A DNA stretch of 64,000 nt from positions 1 through 64,000 of the forward strand of contig JAHRYV010000005.1 in the NCBI GenBank assembly GCA_020621965.1, given 5' to 3'. Position numbers and translations under genes: made by a program. This DNA comes from Curvibacter sp. (lineage in GTDB: Bacteria > Pseudomonadota > Gammaproteobacteria > Burkholderiales > Burkholderiaceae_C). Shown here one piece after another: positions 36,942 through 43,849 of the stretch (positions are counted from its first letter, which is position 1; each line of letters starts with the position of its first letter). Below the pieces are notes generated by a model, which searched no databases, was not told where the DNA came from, and worked only from the letters and a program-made list of their open reading frames with translations.

Positions 36942-38324
36942 TCAATGGGCGGCTTCGGCGAAGGACGCATCCGGCTTGACGCTGCGCAGCAGGGCCAGCA
37001 TCTCGCCCTCGATGCGCTGCAGCGCTGCGGCGGTGTGGCCTTCGAAACGCAGCACCAGCACCGGCGTGGTGTTGGAGGCGCGGATCAGGCCGAAGCCGTC
37101 GGGCCAGTCCACCCGCACGCCGTCGATGGTGTTGAGCTGGGCCGGCGCCGCGAACGCGGCCTTGGCCACCAGTTGTTCCACCAGCTGGTGCGGCTCGCCC
37201 TCGGCGCACTTCACGTTGAGCTCCGGCGTCGAATGGCTGGTCGGCAGGGCGTTGAGCACGGCGCTGGCATCCTTCGAACGGCTCAGGATCTCCAGCAGGC
37301 GGCAGGCGGCGTAGGTGCCGTCGTCGAAGCCGAACCAACGCTCCTTGAAGAAGATATGGCCGCTCATCTCGCCGCCCAGCGGCGAGTTGATCTCTTTCAT
37401 CTTGGCCTTGATCAGCGAGTGGCCGGTCTTGAACATCAGCGGCTGGCCGCCGGCGGCTTTGATGGCCGGCGCCAGGCGCTGCGAACATTTGACGTCGAAC
37501 ACGATGGTGCCGCCGGGCACACGCGACAGCACGTCCTGGGCGAACAGCATCATCTGGCGGTCAGGATAGATATTGCTGCCGTCCTTGGTGACGATGCCCA
37601 GACGGTCGCCGTCGCCGTCGAAGGCCAGGCCAAGTTCGGCGTCGCCGCTTCGCAGGGCGGCGATCACGTCACGCAGGTTCTCGGGCTTGCTCGGGTCCGG
37701 ATGGTGATTGGGGAAGGTGCCGTCGACCGCGCTGTGCAGCTCGGTCACCTCGCAGCCGATGGCACGCAGGATGGCCGGGGCCGAGGCGCCGGCCACGCCG
37801 TTGCCGGAGTCGACCACGATCTTCAGCGGCCGCGCCAGCTTGATGTCGCTCACGATGCGGTCGCGGTACGGCGCATAGACATTGAGGTTGCGCACGGAGC
37901 CACCGGCCTGCAACGTCCACGACTCCGCTTCCATGGTGCGGCGCAGGCCCTGGATCTCCTCGCCATAGATGGCGCGGCCGGCCAGCACCATCTTGAAGCC
38001 GTTGTAGTCGGCCGGGTTGTGGCTGCCGGTGACCTGGATGCCGCTGCTGCACACGGTGCTGGCGGCGAAGTAGAGCATGGGCGTGGTGACCATGCCGACG
38101 TCAATGACCTCGATGCCCGTGGCCACCAGGCCGCGGATCAGCGCCGCGCTCAGGGCCGGGCCGCTCAAGCGGCCATCGCGCCCCACCGCCACCCGCGTTT
38201 CGCCGGCCTGGCGCGCGGCGCTGCCGAAGGCACGGCCCAAGGCCTCGGCCACGGCCTCGTTCAGGGTGGACGGCACGATGCCGCGGATGTCATAGGCCTT
38301 GAAAATCGAAGCAGATACTTGCAT
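36942..38324 (-). CDS. manB: Phosphomannomutase/phosphoglucomutase
   Basis: A 460-residue hexose-phosphate mutase that interconverts 6- and 1-phosphates of mannose or glucose for LPS and polysaccharide precursors. Four motifs are present: catalytic phosphoserine loop TGSHNPADYNGFKM, metal loop AFDGDGDRLGIV, sugar loop GGEMSGHIFF, and phosphate loop RASNTTPVLVLRFE. ATG 38324 (MQVSASIFKAYDIRG) fits AlgC-type enzymes. It leads the leftward manB-waaC-waaA unit. A short piece of a related gene occurs at 54.75 kb. Confidence 0.92.
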   Translation of the reverse strand: MQVSASIFKAYDIRGIVPSTLNEAVAEALGRAFGSAARQAGETRVAVGRDGRLSGPALSAALIRGLVATGIEVIDVGMVTTPMLYFAASTVCSSGIQVTGSHNPADYNGFKMVLAGRAIYGEEIQGLRRTMEAESWTLQAGGSVRNLNVYAPYRDRIVSDIKLARPLKIVVDSGNGVAGASAPAILRAIGCEVTELHSAVDGTFPNHHPDPSKPENLRDVIAALRSGDAELGLAFDGDGDRLGIVTKDGSNIYPDRQMMLFAQDVLSRVPGGTIVFDVKCSQRLAPAIKAAGGQPLMFKTGHSLIKAKMKEINSPLGGEMSGHIFFKERWFGFDDGTYAACRLLEILSRSKDASAVLNALPTSHSTPELNVKCAEGEPHQLVEQLVAKAAFAAPAQLNTIDGVRVDWPDGFGLIRASNTTPVLVLRFEGHTAAALQRIEGEMLALLRSVKPDASFAEAAH

Positions 38325-38782
38325 GGGATGGTCTGGCGTCGCAGCCTGGGCGCTTGCACCGGGTCTGCTTGTTCGTACGGAGGGGCCATTGTAGGCGGCA
38401 GGCCAAGCTGCCAGCTTTCGCCCGGGAGCCGAACGCCCTGTCGCCGTGAGCAGATACCGGCCGTCTGACGACATCGCCGCGCAGCACGCCCTCTGTCCGT
38501 GCGACCCCGCACGCGTCCCGCTGCTGGCACCGCGAATGCGGCAGCACCAGTTGGCGTTGCCGCGAATATCCACCTCCACGCAGCAGTTCCTGCACGAACC
38601 GGACTCCCTGCGCACTCACGCAAATCACGCCCTGACCAGAAGCTGACTTTGGCGAACAATTCGCATTACGCGAATTCACGCCACAGTTCATGGCTCGGGA
38701 CACAATTTGATACTCGTCAACCAGCACGGAACGGCTGGGGCAGGCCACTGTTCTCTTAGCATCGGAAGCCTTAAGAGTTGAA
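38325..38782. other. Divergent intergenic region before the cytochrome cluster
   Basis: About 460 bases separate manB (leftward) from the cytochrome cluster (rightward). Short frames here show no coding character, no ribosome sites and no conserved motif. It should contain both promoters. The notable element is an FNR-like site at 38707. Confidence 0.5.
38707..38720 (+). promoter_or_regulatory. FNR/Anr-like site upstream of the cytochrome cluster
   Basis: TTGATACTCGTCAA matches TTGAT-N4-ATCAA at nine of ten positions. Its centre is 69 bases before the first ATG of the cluster. No convincing minus-10 stands at the class II distance, so only the site, not the promoter geometry, is supported. 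Confidence 0.4.
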
Positions 38783-39721
38783 ATGGAATTCGCCGGCAAT
38801 CTGCAGGCGAGACCGGCTTCGATGAGCGCCATACAAAATACAACAGCGACAAACTTGACCTCGGACAAATCGGCTCAGGCCCGCAGCCTGCTGGCCGCAG
38901 ACACCATCGTCTATCTGGTGCTGGCGGCACTGGTCTGGTTGACCTGGAAGATCAGCAGACTCGGGCTGTTCGAGGCCGGCGACGACCTAGGCTACTGGCT
39001 CGGTGTGATCGGCGGCAGCATGATGCTGATCCTGTTCAGTTACCCGCTGCGCAAACACTTCCGGTTTGCTCAGAACTGGGGCCGGGTCAAATGGTGGTTC
39101 CTGGTGCACATGGTGCTGGGCATCGGCGGCCCGCTGCTGATCCTGCTGCATTCGACCTTCCGTATCGGCTCGCTCAACGCCGGCGTGGCGCTGTACAGCA
39201 TGGTCATCGTCGCCCTGAGCGGCGTGGTCGGTCGCTTCATCTATGCCCGCGTGCACCGTGGCCTGCGCGGCGAGCAGACCGGCTTCAAGGAACTGCAGAC
39301 CCGCGCCAAGTTCGACCAGGACGAAGTGCGTTCGCGCCTGGCCTTCGCACCCCAGGTCGAAGCCGACCTCAAGGCCTTCGAGCAGGATGAGTTGCAGGCC
39401 GCGCCCGGCTGGCTGACCTACTTTCGCCAGGTGTTCTGGCTACCGATCAAGCAGTGGATCATCTACCGGCGCTGCGTGCGCGACCTCCACCCGCAGATCC
39501 GCAAGCTGGCCCAGCACGGCAAGTGGTCACACCAGGATCTGGTGCGCCGCGAGGCCATGTCCCGCAAGCTGATCCGCCGCTACCTCACCGCCGTGGTCCG
39601 GGTTTCCCAGTACACCGCCTACGAGCGCCTGTTCTCGCTCTGGCACGTGGCGCACATCCCCTTCGTGTACCTGCTGATCATCAGTGCCGTGGTGCACGTG
39701 ATCGCGGTCCACGCCTACTGA
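38783..39721 (+). CDS. Multi-spanning membrane protein with paired histidines, putative diheme b-type cytochrome
   Basis: 312 residues with about five hydrophobic segments: near residues 40-60 and 70-90, 105-125, 130-155 and 280-310. Two pairs of His are spaced 14 apart in membrane helices: HMVLGIGGPLLILLH and HIPFVYLLIISAVVH, the spacing used to hold b hemes in cytochrome b561 and ferric-reductase-like proteins. A long soluble, charged loop (about 155-270) separates them. It heads the multiheme cluster, 20 bases before the first c-type cytochrome, so a role in passing electrons between quinones and the periplasm is reasonable. Heme binding is inferred. ATG 38783 has AAGAG upstream; ATG 38822 is an alternative. 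Confidence 0.7.
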   Translation: MEFAGNLQARPASMSAIQNTTATNLTSDKSAQARSLLAADTIVYLVLAALVWLTWKISRLGLFEAGDDLGYWLGVIGGSMMLILFSYPLRKHFRFAQNWGRVKWWFLVHMVLGIGGPLLILLHSTFRIGSLNAGVALYSMVIVALSGVVGRFIYARVHRGLRGEQTGFKELQTRAKFDQDEVRSRLAFAPQVEADLKAFEQDELQAAPGWLTYFRQVFWLPIKQWIIYRRCVRDLHPQIRKLAQHGKWSHQDLVRREAMSRKLIRRYLTAVVRVSQYTAYERLFSLWHVAHIPFVYLLIISAVVHVIAVHAY

Positions 39722-39741
39722 GCCGCCTGGGGCCACCTGCC

Positions 39742-41622
39742 ATGCGCGCGCTCGGTTTCTTCAAATACCCGGTCGCGTATTGGCGCCTCCTGGCCTGCAC
39801 CGGCTTGCTGGCGCTGCTGTGCGGCCCGGCCCTGGCGCAGACCATCGAGTCGGTGATTGCCCCGGGCAAGGTCATCGAGGGCCATGCCAAGTACGAGGAC
39901 GAGTGCAAGCAATGCCACGTGCGTTTCGACCGCAAGGCGCAGGACGGCCTGTGCATGGACTGCCACAAGGACGTCGGCACCGATGTGCGCGCCAAGGGTG
40001 GCTACCACGGCCGGCTGAAGGCCCAGGCCTGCCGCAGCTGCCACACCGACCACAAGGGCCGCGAGGCACGCATTGCCGAGTTCGACAAGAAGAAGTTCGA
40101 CCACGCCCAGACCGACTTCGCCCTGCGCGGCAAGCACCAGGAGACGGAATGCGACAAGTGCCATCTCAGCGGCAAGAAATACCGCGAGGCGGCGCAGGCC
40201 TGCAACGACTGCCACAAGAAGGACGACGTGCACAAAGGCTCGCTCGGTCCGAAGTGCGCCGATTGCCACGGCGAGAAGGACTGGAAGGAGGCGCGCTTCG
40301 ACCACGACAAGACCCGCTTCGCGCTGAAGGACAAGCACGTCGACGTGAAGTGCGTCGACTGCCACCAGGACAACCAGTTCAAGGACACCCCGCTGGCCTG
40401 CGTAGCCTGCCACAAGAAGGACGACGACGGCAAGAAGGGCCACAAGGGCCAGTTCGGCGAGAAGTGCGAGAGCTGCCACAACGCCAAGTCATGGAAGGAA
40501 AACACCTTCAACCATGACACCGACACCAAATACCTGCTGCGCGGCAAACACATCAAGACCACCTGCGCCAGCTGCCATACCGGCCATCTCTACAAGGTCA
40601 AACTGAGCCAGGACTGCTACAGCTGCCACAAGAAGGACGACAAACACAAGGAAAGCCTGGGCAAGAACTGCGGCAGCTGCCACACCGAGCGCGACTGGAA
40701 GGAACGGGCCAAGTTCGACCACGACAAGACCGACTTCCCGCTGCTGGGCAAACACGCCAAGGCCGAGTGCAAGGACTGCCACAAAAACGTCATGTTCAAG
40801 GAAGCGCCCAAGGACTGCTACAGCTGCCACAAGAAGGACGACAAGCACGAGCGCACTCTGGGCGAAAAGTGCGCCGATTGCCACACGGAAAAGGACTGGA
40901 AGAACACGAGCGGGCGCTTCGACCACGACAAGACCGACTTCCAGCTGCGCAACGCGCACGCGGACAAGAAGGTCAAGTGCAGCGCCTGCCACAAGGACCT
41001 GCGCAGTTTCCGCAAGACACCGCTGGACTGCTACAGCTGCCACAAGAAGGACGACAAACACGAGGGCCAGGAGGGCACGAAGTGCCAGGCCTGCCACGGC
41101 GACCGTTCCTGGAAAGACACGCGTTTCGACCACGGCCAGTCCCGTTTCCCGCTGACGGGCAAACACATCGTCGTGTCGTGCAAGAAATGCCATGAGACCC
41201 CCCGCTACAAGGACGCGCCGCGCGACTGCTACAGCTGCCACAAGAAGGAAGACAAGCACAAGCTGAAGTTCGGCGTGCGCTGCGAGAACTGCCACAACAC
41301 ACGCGCGTGGGGGCTGTGGAACTACGACCACAACGCGCGCACCAGCTACAAGCTTGACGGCGCGCACCGCAAGGTGGCTTGCGAGAGCTGCCACAAGGAG
41401 CCGGCACCGCGCGGCAAGGACGCCGCCTTGCTGGGCAGCAGCTGCATCGGCTGCCACCGCACGGAGGACGTGCATGACGGGCAGTTCGGCGCGCGCTGCG
41501 AGCAGTGCCACAGCACCGACAGCTGGAAGAACTTCAGAAACCGCATCGGGAGTCTGGGCCAGGGCTCCCGCAATGCTGCCCTCGTCAGCCAGGCCGGGAC
41601 CACAAGAGGACGTGAAGAATGA
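39742..41622 (+). CDS. 24-heme periplasmic-type c cytochrome
   Basis: A 626-residue exported protein. The signal peptide (LLACTGLLALLCGPALAQ) is followed by 24 CXXCH motifs, from CKQCH near residue 55 to CEQCH near 592. The protein is very Lys/Asp/His-rich. Much of it is built from repeats of about 66-71 residues with three hemes each, seen as FDHDKTDF, GKH and CYSCHKKDDKHE recurring at 40615, 40816, 41029 and 41227. Free histidines at matching places could give bis-His ligation. It resembles cytochrome c3/c7-type repeat proteins and probably forms a long periplasmic or through-pore wire. Its stop overlaps the start of the next cytochrome (ATGA). Confidence 0.92.
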   Translation: MRALGFFKYPVAYWRLLACTGLLALLCGPALAQTIESVIAPGKVIEGHAKYEDECKQCHVRFDRKAQDGLCMDCHKDVGTDVRAKGGYHGRLKAQACRSCHTDHKGREARIAEFDKKKFDHAQTDFALRGKHQETECDKCHLSGKKYREAAQACNDCHKKDDVHKGSLGPKCADCHGEKDWKEARFDHDKTRFALKDKHVDVKCVDCHQDNQFKDTPLACVACHKKDDDGKKGHKGQFGEKCESCHNAKSWKENTFNHDTDTKYLLRGKHIKTTCASCHTGHLYKVKLSQDCYSCHKKDDKHKESLGKNCGSCHTERDWKERAKFDHDKTDFPLLGKHAKAECKDCHKNVMFKEAPKDCYSCHKKDDKHERTLGEKCADCHTEKDWKNTSGRFDHDKTDFQLRNAHADKKVKCSACHKDLRSFRKTPLDCYSCHKKDDKHEGQEGTKCQACHGDRSWKDTRFDHGQSRFPLTGKHIVVSCKKCHETPRYKDAPRDCYSCHKKEDKHKLKFGVRCENCHNTRAWGLWNYDHNARTSYKLDGAHRKVACESCHKEPAPRGKDAALLGSSCIGCHRTEDVHDGQFGARCEQCHSTDSWKNFRNRIGSLGQGSRNAALVSQAGTTRGREE

Positions 41623-43769
41623 ACAACAACCGAGACAATCTCCGCCGCCCCCTGCGTCAGTTCGCGGCCATGCTGCTGGGCCTCGTGCTCTGGCTCGCCA
41701 GCACCCCGCTGCTGGCCCAGAGCCCGATCCGCAATTTCGACCACACCAAGACCGGCTTTCAACTCAGCGGAGTGCACTCGTCGCAGCGCTGCGAGTCCTG
41801 TCACCTCAACGGTGTCTTCAAAGGCACCCCGCGCGACTGCGCCAGCTGCCACGCCCCCGGCGCCCGCCTGGCCGGCCAGAACGTGGTCAAGCCGCCGCAG
41901 CACCTCCCGACCCAGCTGAGCTGCGACTCCTGCCACAGCACCGTGACCTTCAGCGGTGCCAAGTTCAATCACATGGGCGTGGCGCCGACGGCCTGCACGC
42001 GCTGTCACAACGGCGTGACGGCCCCGGGCAAGTCTGCCGGGCACATCGCCACCGCGGGCAATTGCGGCGACTGCCACCGCACCACGGCCTGGCTGCCCGC
42101 AGCCAAGCCTGACCACAGCGCGTACACCGCGGCGACCAACTGCGCCAGCTGCCACAACGGCACCAATGCGATCAGCAAGCCGGCCAACCATATGCCGACC
42201 ACGCTGAACTGCATCGCCTGCCACTCCCCCATGGGCGCCACCTTCACACCCCACAGCTGGAACCACACGCAGCAGCCGGTGACCGCGCAGTGCGCCACCT
42301 GCCACACCGGCAGCTACCTCAGCGGCCGGGGCAAACCCGCCAACCACATCCCCTACCAGGTCTTGAGCGGCGTGGCCATCGCCAACTGCGACAGCTGCCA
42401 CAAGGCCGGCTTCAGTACGTGGTTCCCCGGCACCTTTCACGCCAACGTGTCGATCAGCACGCAGTGCGCCACCTGCCACCTCAGCGGCGTCTACGGGGTG
42501 ACGAGCAAACCCGCCACCCCGATCCACGCCACGGTCACCGGCAACTGCGAGAACTGCCACAAGACCACCAGTGCCTGGACCGCCGCGCGGCCCGACCACA
42601 GCCTGTACACGGCCGCCACCAACTGCGCCAGCTGCCACAACAACGTGGCCGCCACGGGCAAGCCGGCCAACCACATGCCGACGACGCTGAACTGCATCGC
42701 CTGCCACTCCCCCATGGGCGCCTTGTTCACCCCCAACAGCTGGAACCACACGCAGCAGCCGGTGACCGCCCAATGCGCCACCTGCCACACCGGCAGTTAC
42801 CTCAGCGGCATGGGCAAACCCGCCAACCACATCCCGTACCAGCTGGTCACCGCCTCGGCCAGCGCCAACTGCGACAGCTGCCACAAGGCCGGCTTCAGCA
42901 CCTGGTTCCCCGGGCGCTTCCACGCCAATGTGTCGACGTCGACGCAGTGCGCCACCTGCCACCTCAGCGGCGTCTACGGGCTGACGAGCAAACCCGCCAC
43001 CGCCATCCACGCCACCGTCACCGGCAATTGCGAGAACTGCCACAAGACCACCAGCGCCTGGACCGCGGCCAAGCCCGACCACAGCCTGTTCACGGTCGCC
43101 ACCAACTGCAGCAGCTGCCACAACAACGTGGCCGCCACCGGCAAGCCGGTCAACCACATGCCGACCACGCTGAACTGCATCGCCTGCCACTCCCCGACGG
43201 GAGCCTTGTTCACCCCCAACAGCTGGAACCACACGCAGCAGCCGGTGACCGCGCAGTGCGCCACCTGCCACACCGGCGGTTACCTCAGCGGCATGGGCAA
43301 GCCCGCCAATCACATCCCCTATCAGGCGATCGGCGTCTCGGCCGCTGCCAACTGCGACAGCTGCCACAAGTCCGGCTTCTCGACCTGGTTCCCGGGCCGC
43401 TTCCACGCCAACTTCACCGTGACGGGGCAGTGCTCCACCTGCCACGGCAGCGCGGTCTACGGCCTGACCACCAAGCCGGCCAACCACATCCCGGTGATCG
43501 CCCTGCTCAACGGCTCCACGCTGGAGTGCAATGCCTGTCACACCAGCACCATCACCTGGACGGCGCAGACCATGAACCACAACAACAGCATGGGCAACGG
43601 CGCCGGCTGGTGCAAGAGCTGCCACGACACCAGCACCAGCTATCTCGGCAACATGATGAAGATGGCGCTGAACCACCGCGGCGGAACCACCATCAAGACC
43701 GACTGCTCGCAGTCCAGCTGCCACCGCCCGCTGGGGACCTTTGGCGCGCCCTACTCGAAATGGAACTAG
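41619..43769 (+). CDS. 24-heme (plus one CX4CH) c cytochrome with tandem hexaheme repeats
   Basis: A 716-residue exported protein. The signal peptide ends LASTPLLAQ; then 24 CXXCH motifs and one CSQSSCH (CX4CH) near the C-terminus. Unlike its neighbour it is Thr/Asn/Gly/Ala-rich and nearly uncharged, as expected for a surface-exposed or extracellular cytochrome. The centre is three tandem units of exactly 161 residues, each with six hemes (CENCH or CGDCH, CASCH, CIACH, CATCH, CDSCH, CATCH) and shared blocks NHMPTTLNCIACHSP, SWNHTQQPVTAQCATCH and GFSTWFPG. It is translationally coupled to the preceding cytochrome. Probably the terminal electron exchanger of the conduit; location is inference. 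Confidence 0.92.
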   Translation: MNNNRDNLRRPLRQFAAMLLGLVLWLASTPLLAQSPIRNFDHTKTGFQLSGVHSSQRCESCHLNGVFKGTPRDCASCHAPGARLAGQNVVKPPQHLPTQLSCDSCHSTVTFSGAKFNHMGVAPTACTRCHNGVTAPGKSAGHIATAGNCGDCHRTTAWLPAAKPDHSAYTAATNCASCHNGTNAISKPANHMPTTLNCIACHSPMGATFTPHSWNHTQQPVTAQCATCHTGSYLSGRGKPANHIPYQVLSGVAIANCDSCHKAGFSTWFPGTFHANVSISTQCATCHLSGVYGVTSKPATPIHATVTGNCENCHKTTSAWTAARPDHSLYTAATNCASCHNNVAATGKPANHMPTTLNCIACHSPMGALFTPNSWNHTQQPVTAQCATCHTGSYLSGMGKPANHIPYQLVTASASANCDSCHKAGFSTWFPGRFHANVSTSTQCATCHLSGVYGLTSKPATAIHATVTGNCENCHKTTSAWTAAKPDHSLFTVATNCSSCHNNVAATGKPVNHMPTTLNCIACHSPTGALFTPNSWNHTQQPVTAQCATCHTGGYLSGMGKPANHIPYQAIGVSAAANCDSCHKSGFSTWFPGRFHANFTVTGQCSTCHGSAVYGLTTKPANHIPVIALLNGSTLECNACHTSTITWTAQTMNHNNSMGNGAGWCKSCHDTSTSYLGNMMKMALNHRGGTTIKTDCSQSSCHRPLGTFGAPYSKWN
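42063..43511 (+). repeat. Three tandem 483-bp repeats inside the second cytochrome gene
   Basis: Equivalent heme codons start at 42063, 42546 and 43029, exactly 483 bases apart. Units 2 and 3 are very alike at the DNA level and unit 1 slightly less so. Each encodes 161 residues and six CXXCH motifs. A fourth, incomplete unit appears to follow (CNACH, CKSCH). Direct repeats this long can recombine and change copy number. Confidence 0.9.
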
Positions 43770-43801
43770 TCACCCCGGGCTGAGCACGCCCTGTCCCTCC
43801 A

Positions 43802-43837
43802 CGTGGCCGGCCGGCCCGCAAGCGCAGGCCGGCCACG
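43802..43837 (+). other. Perfect inverted repeat between cytochrome and porin genes
   Basis: CGTGGCCGGCC (43802-43812) and GGCCGGCCACG (43827-43837) form an 11-bp stem with a 14-base loop, 33 bases after the cytochrome stop and 12 before the porin ATG. No T-run follows. It could slow transcription, stabilise the upstream mRNA or mask the weak ribosome site of the porin gene. Confidence 0.7.
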
Positions 43838-43849
43838 ATCTTGCGCACC

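Noticed and set aside
42063-43511. Regular repeats suggestive of a CRISPR array
   Set aside because: The units are 483 bases, in frame and coding for hexaheme blocks, with no short repeat-spacer pattern.
41346-43724. Long minus-strand frame opposite the second cytochrome
   Set aside because: Its Gly/Ala/Val/His repeats mirror the CXXCH repeats of the plus strand; no independent start or domain.
43770-43849. Intrinsic terminator between cytochrome and porin genes
   Set aside because: The hairpin is strong but has no T-run after it, and the genes belong together functionally.
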